In this document: positions 36,989 through 46,108 of the stretch, piece by piece
How positions within the stretch are numbered: the stretch's first letter is position 1
Layout of the letters: each line of letters opens with the position of its first letter
Source of the DNA: Stentor coeruleus
Taxonomy: Eukaryota; Ciliophora; Heterotrichea; Heterotrichida; Stentoridae
NCBI GenBank assembly: GCA_001970955.1
Contig: MPUH01000501.1
Location: 1-49,495 of the forward strand
Direction: 5' to 3'
Length of the DNA: 49,495 bases
Made by a program: the position numbers and the translations under genes
The notes under the pieces: model-generated
Seen by the model: the letters and a program-made list of their open reading frames with translations, nothing else
Databases searched by the model: none
What the model was told of the DNA's origin: nothing

Positions 36989-38254
36989 ATGAACTCTAAA
37001 ATTTTCATATTAAATAAACATATGAACTTTCAGAACAAAGAGCTTATCGACATATCCTTTGAAGACTACGACGAAATTTCCTCCCAAGGCTTTCTACCAA
37101 GAAAGTCACAAATAAGTGAATTCTATGACGATTTTCCCAACACTTCCCAAAAACTCCCAAACTCAGTCCAAGAGTTCCTCCTTAGATCTGATCAAATCCA
37201 AGAAGACATAAGAAAGAAAAACGACAAATCCCCAGATTTCAAAAAATCCCCATACAAGAAAATCAACGACAAACTCAAGTCTTTAGGTTTTTCTAGTGAA
37301 ATTTCCCTTAATACAACTTTTGAATCTTTTTTCGATACCCTCGATAGTATTCTGACTGAATTTATATACACAGTCAACAAACTCAATGAAGCAGAAAAAA
37401 GTTTAAAAGAAGTTTTTGATAAGAAAAAAGATGAGGAACGGGATAAAAGAAACAAAAAACTTTTTAATGAGTTTGAATATGGGTCTATAGATTCAAACTT
37501 AGAAGATTTGTTTAAAGAGGTTATGAATAGAGAGGTTAATTTGAAGAATGAAGAAGATCATAATATTATTACATTTATTAAATACACAGAGATACAAAGA
37601 GCGAAATTAGTTAAGAAAATACAAGATTTTACTAATGATAAAGATAGTTGTATTTCTGCATTACAGGAATTAGAATATAAGAATAAAGAGTTAGCATTAA
37701 AGCTTAAGAAAAATCAGATATCAAATGAGATTAGAGATAAGATGAAAATTCTTGATCAAGTAATAATAGAATTGAATTTGAAATCAGCTAAAGAGTTACC
37801 TGAAGCTATAGGCAAGTTTCAACAAGTAATGTTTGCTTTGCCTAGTGTTGAGAAATTTGTAGCTGATATTTCTGAAGAATTTGTTAATGATCCTAATTGT
37901 AAAAAACTTGAAGATATATTGGTTATAATAAAGTCACAGAAAAAAAATATTTCAGAAGCTGAGGATTTTCGTAGAAGGGTTTGTCAAGCTTTTGGTGGTG
38001 AAAAACTAAAGGATGTTATTAGTTATGGAAGAGGACTTTCACATTTTTGTAAGTTGTTTGAAGTTCAAAATAGTGAAAAGTTATTTGGCGTTGTTGAAGA
38101 ACTTTTTTATTTTGTTCATCAGATGAAAGGGTTTATTGGGGTAAGGAATATTTAGTATTGCAGAAGGAAATTGGGCATGGATGAGAATGCGCAAATTAAA
38201 GAAATACTTGAAAGCATTATTAGCGCTTTTGATAAACATATCAAGTGTAATTAA
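36989..38254 (+). CDS. Coiled-coil protein, possibly CEP70-like; one 15-nt intron near the 3' end
   Basis: Splicing the intron at 38141-38155 extends the protein from a stop at the intron's own TAG to TAA 38252-38254, giving 416 residues. A second ATG at 37022 (MNFQNKELIDIS) is an alternative start. Coiled coil covers about 120-250. The rest is repeated short helical units (NLKSAKELPEAIGKFQQVMF, GGEKLKDVISYGRGLSHFCK, ending MDENAQIKEILESI), a pattern resembling the C-terminal half of the centrosomal protein CEP70, with a start-side motif INDKLKSLGFSS. The CEP70 link is a resemblance only. Confidence 0.75.
38141..38155 (+). other. 15-nt intron GTAAGGAATATTTAG
   Basis: Its last three bases are the in-frame TAG that would otherwise end the gene. 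Removal joins KGFIG to YCRRKLGMDENAQ. A at position 10. The downstream exon is 99 nt. Confidence 0.85.
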
Positions 38255-38494
38255 ATATGTGAGATTTTTGGTTGGAGATTATATTGAGAGGAAATTTTTA
38301 GGATTGGAATTGATGATTGTGTAGGATTAGTTAAGGAAATTATATTGGATTTTATGTGGTATTGAAATATATTTGATATCATTTGTTGATAAAATTCCTT
38401 AAATATCACTTAAATAAAAGTAATAAATACACAAAACTATTCTAAAAATATCTTAAAAACTATAATAATTTTCCCATACAATTAATTTAAGTCT

Positions 38495-39946
38495 TTAATT
38501 TGAACTGGAATTATCCCTAATCATATTTTTCAAAAGCTCAAACATTTTCTCTTCACTAAACTTCGTCCCTCTTTGCTTTATCACAGCAAGTGAAACAAAA
38601 CTTGTTATCAAATTTTCTGAAAACTTAACAAGTTTATTCATATCTTCAGCAACATCATACGTAATTTCTTCAATAACTTCATCGACAAGCAACAAAGACA
38701 CAAGTCTTAAAACCTGTTGTTCACTATAAAAAAGTGCTTTTGCCTTTAAAACCTTTGATTTATGCATATAATAATCTTTTTTCTGCATAATAAACTTTAT
38801 ATTCTTATCAACCTGTACAATAACATTCCAAGTATCTTCAACAAAATCATATACTAAATCTTTCATAGCTGTATAAATAGATAAATCCACATCAGGTCTA
38901 TCTCTTCTTATATCAGCTTCTCCTCTATAAGGTCTATTCATCCAAGCAATTTTCTGTAAAGTTTTTTCTTTTTCAGCTTTTAAAGTTTCGATATTATGTT
39001 TTCTCTCATCTAAATTCCCGGCAACTTTACTGACAATTTCATTAGCATCATGATCAACTTCAGTCATATCAACGTTGATTTCTCCAAGGTTTTGAATAAT
39101 CACATCTTTATTAGGGATTTTACCCATTTCCATTTCAGATAAAAAGTCAATCCCACGTGACACGAGGTTCTGATGTATTATCCTTTTTTTAAGCAAATCT
39201 TCATGCTTTTGGACCAGCTGCCACCTTTTTTCATTGAGTTCTCTCATGTTAGCTTCGATTTTTAATATTTTCTGCTGTTTTTCTCTTTGTCTTTTCGCTA
39301 AAATCTCATCAACCATTCTTTTACGTTGTTTTTCAGCATAATCCCCTCCTTCTTCTAACGCATGGGCTAACAGGATTTGATTTTCCCTATCAAGGTCCCC
39401 ATTTTTCAAAGCTTTTTCTAAATTTTCAGCTTTATTTAAGATTCTGTGCATGTTTTCCAAGCTTTGATGGTCTCTTCTTTGCTGTTCTTCAAGTAAAGCT
39501 TCTAAATGAGCACTATTTTGTAGTTCTTTTCTTTCAAGGTCTTCTCTTTGTGTGATAATTCTTTGTAATTCTGCTTTTCTTTTGACAATTTCTTCTAAAT
39601 GGTTTAGTTTTATAGCTTGAAGTAGGCTGTCTTCTATTTCGTTTTGAGATTTCTGTATTTGGATTTCTTTGAATTTGAACTCAGCGATTTTCTCTTTGAT
39701 TTGATCAATTTCATCATCATTTACTACATCTTCTTGTTTTAAGTCTTTTAGTCTTTCTTTTAATCTACGTTCTTCCCAGTCCCAGTCGTTTTCTTTTTTT
39801 TCTTGTAGGTCAAGCTTTTTCTTGTGGATTTTGTTACCGAGTTTATCGGCCTATATGTATTTTACCTTCTTTTCAGCATTTTTGATATTGTCTTCTTCAC
39901 CTTTTAGCTCTTGTTCCCATTCTATTGGTCGTTGGAATATTTCCAT
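38495..39946 (-). CDS. Coiled-coil protein, unassigned; one 15-nt intron
   Basis: 478 residues after splicing 39851-39865. It begins MEIFQRPIEWEQELKGEED, and coiled coil runs from about 15 to 300 (EERRLKERLKDLKQEDVVN and following). The C-terminal third is a mixed helical region (RPDVDLSIYTAMKDLVYDFV, TWNVIVQVDKNIKFIM) that looks globular and is probably the conserved domain. No enzyme motif is seen. A cytoskeletal or axonemal role would fit the neighbours, but the family is not recognised. The first exon (27 codons) is linked only through the intron. Confidence 0.8.
39851..39865 (-). other. 15-nt intron GTAAAATACATATAG
   Basis: It carries the in-frame TAG and joins NAEKK to ADKLGNKIHKKK within a coiled coil. 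A at position 10. Confidence 0.88.
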
Positions 39947-40258
39947 AATATAATATAAAGTACCCTATCCAATGATTAAACATAGCAGTTTCTAAAACTA
40001 AACAGCTTCCTGAATATTCCTATCTTAATCTATCACCATATAAACTATGAATTTTTAAAAAAAAAAAAAATCGAAAAATGCTTTTTAAAACAGTATTGAT
40101 AAATTTCTAAATCACATCAAAAAGCCTATCCACACAATTATTCCCAGACAAAAAAAGCCTCTTTTCCCTATTTTCTCTACAAGCCGACAATTTCCTTATA
40201 AAATCTTAAAAAATCCTATTATGCCAGTATTAAAGCACAATTTCTAATAATATCAAAA
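39947..40258. other. Divergent intergenic region
   Basis: No gene. C/A-rich on plus towards the RING gene; contains an A13 run near 40057. No promoter motif is recognised. Confidence 0.4.
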
Positions 40259-40858
40259 ATGTTTGAAAAGCTCTTATCTCTAATCGGAGTAAAAAGACAA
40301 CGACAAGAACCTAGTGAAAACAAAAAAAAGCATAAACGCTGTAAATGTCCAATCTGCACTGAGCCAATAGCCAAATGCGTTTTAACAAGTTGCGGACACA
40401 CATTTTGTGAATACTGCCTAGAACAGTCTATGATTTACTCATCCTCATGTCCGTTATGTCGTAAAAAAATCATTCGAACCTCATCTATACCTTGTAAATC
40501 TATAGACAGTTATGTTTATTCCCAGCTGTCAGACAAGCAAAAAGAATCTTATGTTTTAAGAATGAGGCAAATAGCAAAATGGAACGAAGAAAAAAAGCTT
40601 AAGAATACAAAAGTTGGTATGAAAATAGATGCTTTAGATACTGAAGGGGTTTGGTGTTCAGCAATTATCCGCTTGAAAATAGACAATGGGGAAAAAGATC
40701 CTTTCCTTTATGTACATTATGCAGGCTGGGATAGTTCTTATGATGAAGTTATATCAGAAAGCTCTTATAGATTAGCCCCAGCTGGGTTTTATACCTCGAA
40801 AAATATCCCCAAATACAGAATGGGTAGTATTGTTGGGGTTAATGATATAGGCAATTAG
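40259..40858 (+). CDS. RING-finger protein with a Tudor-knot/chromo-barrel-like domain
   Basis: 199 residues. The C3HC4 RING is complete: Cys30, Cys33, Cys45, His47, Cys50, Cys53, Cys64, Cys67 (CPICTEPIAKCVLTSCGHTF and following). It is preceded by a basic segment (KKKHKRCK). Residues about 117-175 form a small beta domain of the Tudor-knot/chromo-barrel type: VGMKIDALDTEGVWCSAII then FLYVHYAGWDSSYDEVI, matching the HYxGWxxxxDE signature. A RING E3 ligase that reads chromatin or another methylated target is a reasonable inference from the domain pair. Confidence 0.85.
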   Translation: MFEKLLSLIGVKRQRQEPSENKKKHKRCKCPICTEPIAKCVLTSCGHTFCEYCLEQSMIYSSSCPLCRKKIIRTSSIPCKSIDSYVYSQLSDKQKESYVLRMRQIAKWNEEKKLKNTKVGMKIDALDTEGVWCSAIIRLKIDNGEKDPFLYVHYAGWDSSYDEVISESSYRLAPAGFYTSKNIPKYRMGSIVGVNDIGN

Positions 40859-42060
40859 GAGTTTCTAAGGTTTATAATTAAATCTTAATTTATTCATATA
40901 TTAGCCCTTGTTTTTGGGGTTTTTTTATATGAATTTTGAGAGTTGGCAGGATTTGGAATTGTTGAGATTAGGATTTGCTTATAAATTTTGTTTTTATAAA
41001 GGAAGATTTATTTAATGTTTGGCTTAGGGGAAGATTTTATGTTTGAGTGGAGTAGGTTTTAAGTTGTGGTTTTGAAAGTATTAGGGAAAAAATGCTTGAT
41101 TTGGGTTTTGGACTTTTTGGGGGGCTTTGATAGGTTTTGTGTGAAACGGAAATTATGGAAATGAAGATGTGAAAGATGTGAAAGATGTAAAGGAAGATTG
41201 GGATAGGATTAGGATTAGGATTTGAAATAATGTTGGATTTGTGAAATAGTGGAAAAGGTGAGTTTGGGTTAAGTAGGAGATGTGAGGGAAGTGAGGGATG
41301 TGAAGGAAGAGAAGGATAATGAGGAAAGATGAAGAAAAGAGGTGGAATGAAATTATGGGGTTTTTTTGTGTAAGATTTTAGATTAGATATATACAATTTG
41401 TTTGTACCATAAATTTATCGTATATTATATTAGGTAAATTTGAATTTCCTTTTAGTGTAAAAATGATTATATAATTTTTATGACTATATTCAGAGTTTAA
41501 GCTATTTTTATGATATTATTGTATACTACTACTCTTAAGGAATTTAAAAGATATGCTTGAATATATGATTAAAGTATAATATTATAGATTTAAGTATATA
41601 AAAATCATATTTGGCTTTTATGTTATAACTAAACTAAGTTGCTACACAATTCTAACTAACTTTAATTTTAGCTTTCAGATTTAATAACACATTTAATTTT
41701 TACATTAAAAAATATTCCTAATCCACATGAAAAACTATTTCTAATCTATATATAAACCTACATACACTCTCTAAAAAAAAATATACACAATTATAAATAA
41801 ATCATGTTCTTTACAAAAACACCTAAAAATACTCATAAATCTAAACTCCTAACCACATCCAATCCAATTTTTTTCTATTATCTCTTAATCACAAAAGCAT
41901 TTTTTACAATCAAAACCCGAAAAAAACACACAAGTTAATTAAATCTATCTAAAAAGCCTTAAAAAAAAACTTAATATTCCACACTATTCACATAATCATA
42001 ACATCAACTAACCTAAAATCTCACAATTTCCATATAAAATTTAATCCTAATACATTTGAA
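40859..42060. other. Long intergenic region with a strong G-to-C skew switch
   Basis: No gene. 40900-41370 is extremely G- and purine-rich on plus, with short near-repeats such as GATGTGAAA (41165-41190) and GTGAGGGAAGTGAGGGATG near 41283. After about 41640 the strand turns C/A-rich up to the next start at 42061. A 119-codon minus frame in the purine tract is low-complexity Pro/Ser/His and is not a gene. Confidence 0.5.
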
Positions 42061-43651
42061 ATGGGTAATGCTTGTATTGAAAACAACTCAACAAGGAAAC
42101 TCGGCAACAACTTTGGTTTCTCTCACACTTCCTGGGTTCAAGAAGGTTTTTTCTCCCAAGAAGCCCTCGATGTTGATATGGAATCCTATCTCGAACTCCA
42201 AGGGCAACTAAGTTTACATTGGCAAAAAATCCCTAAAAATTTTAAAAGCTTTTCCTATCTAATTCAAAAGTAATAGCCAAATAGAGGAGTTCCAGATAAA
42301 ATTGTTAGGAAAATCTTACCTATAATGTTCCCTCCAAAAGGAAAATATTCTCAAGTTTATGCTAAAACATTTTCAAATAGTGAATTACCTAATGTGANTA
42401 TAATCTCAAGTTTATGCTAAAACATTTTCAAATAGTGAATTACCTAATGTGACACCTACATTTTCTTCATATTTAACAATCCAATCGGCAATATTAAAAA
42501 TTTATATAAATCCTGAAGGTCAAAAAGCACTTCAAACTATACTTTGGGTTTTAAACAACTCTTTGAAAAATGTTTCATTTTCTCCTACATTGACTAATAT
42601 AACAAGTTTATTACTTGTATATACATCAGAAATTAGATGTTTTGAGATTATTGAAATTATATGCGATATAAGTAATGAAAAAAAAGAAATTTTAGATAAG
42701 TATTTACCTTTGGATGGAGAACAACTTAGGCAGGTTGTTGCGATTATATGTAAGATTGTTTTTATAGAAAATGATGGAGTGATGACATATATTAAAGCAT
42801 GGAATATTGATTTTGAAGAAGCAGTTGCGGATATTGTTAAAAACTTCTTTATAGGATATTTCAAATTACCATTTTTGCTCAGAGCTTTAATGTGGGTGTT
42901 AGCTGATGGAATAAAAGCTCTTATAAAAATTATGGTTTCCGTTTTGGTTATAATGTCTGACTGTTTTTCTGAGTTTAAAAGCGACTTCATAACCGATCTT
43001 AAAATAGTATGCTATAGTTTTGATAATGATGAGCAGATATTCACATATGCTAATAAGCTTAAAATTATAAAAAATGTGACTGAGGACTTGAATTTACCAA
43101 ACCTTAAAAACCTCACTTTTTATCGATACATAAAACCTAAATGCGAAATTTCCTCTAAACTCATATCAACATATGAATTAGAAATTATATGGGCAAATAT
43201 CCCATCAATATATCAAAACCATTCAGTTGAACTGTTTTTCTCAACAGCTTCTGATGGTTTTTCATTAAAAACTCTATTAAATAAAACTCAAACCCTAAAT
43301 CAAAACTCATCAACACTTATTCTTATAAAAACTGAATCTTATGAGATTATTGGGGTGTTTTTTGATGCAGTTCTAGCTTCGAATAAGAAATTTGTTGGAA
43401 CAAACAACTGTTTTGTTTTTGTTTTAAGACCTGAATTGAAAATGTATTTAAGCGCAGGGGTTAATGATATGTTTGCTTTTATTTCAGAATCGATACTACT
43501 TTTTGGAGGTGGATATTTTGGTAGTGCATTAACTATAGATAAAAAACTACTTCATTGTACATCTAGTAAATGCCTTACTTTTAATAACCCTGTGTTAATA
43601 AGAGACTCATTTGATTTGATTGAATTAGAAGTATTAACTATTGTGTCTTAA
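42061..43651 (+). CDS. TBC-TLDc domain protein (TBC1D24-like); one intron and one assembly join
   Basis: Removing the 15-nt intron (42270-42284) and the N42398 overlap (55 nt) gives 506 residues. MGNACIENN is an N-myristoylation-type start. Residues about 60-290 are TBC-like, beginning SYLIQKGVPDKIVRKILPIM. The Arg-finger motif IxxDxxR and the YxQ Gln-finger are not visible, so Rab-GAP activity is doubtful, as for TBC1D24 itself. Residues about 330-506 are a TLDc domain: GFSLKTLLNK, IIGVFFDAVL, FGGGYFGSALTIDKKLLHCT and FDLIELEVLTI. TLDc proteins act in oxidation resistance and V-ATPase regulation. Membrane-traffic or V-ATPase roles are plausible. Confidence 0.82.
42270..42284 (+). other. 15-nt intron GTAATAGCCAAATAG
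   Basis: Splicing joins SYLIQK to GVPDKIVRK, which restores the characteristic start of a TBC domain. Contains in-frame TAA and TAG. A at position 10. Confidence 0.88.
42349..42452 (+). repeat. Unmerged contig overlap around N42398 (49-nt copies)
   Basis: 42349-42397 equals 42404-42452; five bases (TATAA) after the N do not match. Removing 55 nt joins the two frames of the TBC-TLDc gene. Confidence 0.87.
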
Positions 43652-43799
43652 TAATTTATGTAATTTTTTATGTTTGTGGAAGATTTTTTTTTTTTGGCTT
43701 TATAAAAAGATTTTCTGGGTTTTTTTAGATTTTTTCTTAAGAAAAAGATATTTTTATAAGAACTTAAGTGGGTTATAATATATTTAGGGAGAGCTGAAA

Positions 43800-45902
43800 A
43801 TGCTGAAATGCTCGAACTGCCAAAATGAGCCAACAATCCAGTGTTATGGTTGTCAAGACTTATTACTCTGTAATTCTTGCTCTATAAACCATATCGACTA
43901 TCATAAAACCACAAAGAATAAGTATAACTTTGGTGAAATAAGAATTAAACTATCTAAAGGCAAAATACAAATACTTAAGAAAAAAGCTTTGCAATGCATC
44001 AAAAGCATAAACAAACAAAAAATAGACATAGCGAAAGAAGCTATGCATCTCAACATAAACATCGAAAACATTGTAGTATTATCTTTTAAAATGCTAGATA
44101 ATCTCATCAAAGACTACATCAAAATCTCTCAAACTTCAACCTTTGAATCAGAAAATATTAAACAAGCACATGAAATACTAACAACAACATTAAAATTCGA
44201 GTATCCTTCTTTTACTAAAGTTAAAGGCACATTAACTAAGAATATAAAAATTGCTAAAAACCACTATAAAAACCCTGATGAAAAACAAATCCAATCTAAT
44301 TTTAGATTATATTTAAAAGGTCATTTATCACGAGTTCGTAGTGTTGCAATAACTAGTGATAATTTATATATAATCACAGGTTCAGGTTCATTTGGTTCAG
44401 ATGATAACAATATTAGGATATGGAATTTTATTGAAAGAAGACTTGAAGTAATACTTGAAGGTCATACTGATTATATTAACAGCATATCTTTAACAAGTGA
44501 TAATAACAAAATTGTATCAGGGTCTACAGATTGTACAGTTCGGATATGGGATATAAAAAACAAAGAAATAATTGGAATATTAGAAGGACATAAAGATACT
44601 ATAAATACTGTGGTTATAACAAGTAATAATCGGCATATTATATCATGTTCAAATGATAGTAAAATAATAATATGGAATTTACTTGAAAAACTTCAAGAAG
44701 CTGTTCTTGAGGATCATTGGAGTTCAGTTAATAGTATTGCTATTGCTAGTGATAATCGTTATTTAATATCAGGATCAGAAGATAATACTGTAAAAGTTTG
44801 GGATTTAATACGAAAAGAACAAGTTGCTGTACTTGAAGGGCATATAAGACCAGTGAACTGTGTTGCGATAACAAATAATAATCATTTTGTTGTTTCAGGT
44901 TCGGGGTCAGGTTCAAAATCTCCATATGGGTATAACGATAATTCTATTAGGGTTTGGAATTTGTATGACAAAACACAAGAAAAAATATTTCAAGGGCATT
45001 CAAAATCAGTAAAGTGCATAGTTATAACTAAAGATAACCAATATATAATATCAGGGTCAAAAGATAAAACAATAAGGGTGTGGAATATGTTAAAATCAAC
45101 CCAAGAAACTATACTTACAGGTCATAACTCATGTGTAAAAGCTATTTCTATAACAAGTAATAATTTGTTTATTGTATCAGGTTCAGGGTCTTATAGATCA
45201 GATGATAATACTGTGAGAATATGGAGTTTATTAGAAAAACGTCAAGTATCAGTATTTGAAGGTCATACAAGGCCAATAAATAGTATCGCTATAACAAGTG
45301 ATAATAAATACGCAGTATCAGGGTCTTTAGATAACACTGTAAGGTTATGGAATTTATTAAGAAAAAGACAAGAAGCTGTATTTTTAGGTCATTCAGACTA
45401 TGTAAGTAATATTATTATAACAAATGATAACAGATTTGCTTTATCAGGATCAGCTGATTTCACTGTAAGGATTTGGGATTTAAATAAAAAACGCCTTAAA
45501 GGTATTCTTAGTGGACATGTTGGGGTTATTGGATGTATTGCTATAACTAGTGATAATAAATTCGCCCTTTCTGGATCTTCGGATAATACTATTAGATTGT
45601 GGAATTTAATGAAAAAAAGACAAGATGCGGTTTTTGAAGGACATAAAGATTGTGTGAATTGTATGGTACTTACAAGTGATGATAGACTTGCTGTTTCTGG
45701 ATCTGATGATGGGTATGTTATTGTTTGGAATATTATTGAGAAAAAACAGGAAATGATTGGGAGGTATCATAATTATGGGGTAAAAAGCTTGGTGGTTAGT
45801 AAGAGCAATAAGTTTATTGTTAGTGGATTTGAAGATGATAATATTTTAGTATGGAAAATACCTTTGAGGAATAAAAAATCTAGGCTTTTTGAAGAGGATT
45901 AG
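43800..45902 (+). CDS. Zinc-finger (B-box-like) plus WD40 repeat protein, paralogue 1
   Basis: 700 residues. The N-terminus is a Cys/His cluster (MLKCSNCQNEPTIQCYGCQD then LLCNSCSINHIDYH) of B-box type. Residues about 50-170 are helical. From about 176 there are twelve regular WD40 repeats, each with a GH (or equivalent) and a WN or WD/WS, spaced about 40-50 residues; many share SGSxDNTxRxWNL. Twelve repeats suggest two propellers. It has no catalytic motif; a scaffold role is likely. The next gene downstream has the same design. Confidence 0.88.
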   Translation: MLKCSNCQNEPTIQCYGCQDLLLCNSCSINHIDYHKTTKNKYNFGEIRIKLSKGKIQILKKKALQCIKSINKQKIDIAKEAMHLNINIENIVVLSFKMLDNLIKDYIKISQTSTFESENIKQAHEILTTTLKFEYPSFTKVKGTLTKNIKIAKNHYKNPDEKQIQSNFRLYLKGHLSRVRSVAITSDNLYIITGSGSFGSDDNNIRIWNFIERRLEVILEGHTDYINSISLTSDNNKIVSGSTDCTVRIWDIKNKEIIGILEGHKDTINTVVITSNNRHIISCSNDSKIIIWNLLEKLQEAVLEDHWSSVNSIAIASDNRYLISGSEDNTVKVWDLIRKEQVAVLEGHIRPVNCVAITNNNHFVVSGSGSGSKSPYGYNDNSIRVWNLYDKTQEKIFQGHSKSVKCIVITKDNQYIISGSKDKTIRVWNMLKSTQETILTGHNSCVKAISITSNNLFIVSGSGSYRSDDNTVRIWSLLEKRQVSVFEGHTRPINSIAITSDNKYAVSGSLDNTVRLWNLLRKRQEAVFLGHSDYVSNIIITNDNRFALSGSADFTVRIWDLNKKRLKGILSGHVGVIGCIAITSDNKFALSGSSDNTIRLWNLMKKRQDAVFEGHKDCVNCMVLTSDDRLAVSGSDDGYVIVWNIIEKKQEMIGRYHNYGVKSLVVSKSNKFIVSGFEDDNILVWKIPLRNKKSRLFEED

Positions 45903-46108
45903 AGGTCAATGGGTTGGTTAAAGGGTAAATAAGAAAAAATATAGATTTTTGTTTTGGGGGATTGATAGAGTTTTAAGTTAGTTTTTTTTATGTTTATATT
46001 AATGAGATTTTATTAGATTTTTCCTATCTTCAAGTAAACCAAATTTTTGATATCACTAGGACAAACTTTTATTTTAAAACTAATTTTTTAATAACACGTA
46101 TATAAATT

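Noticed and set aside
41037..41396. 119-codon minus-strand open frame
   Set aside because: It mirrors the purine-rich tract and encodes only low-complexity Pro/Ser/His; no gene features.
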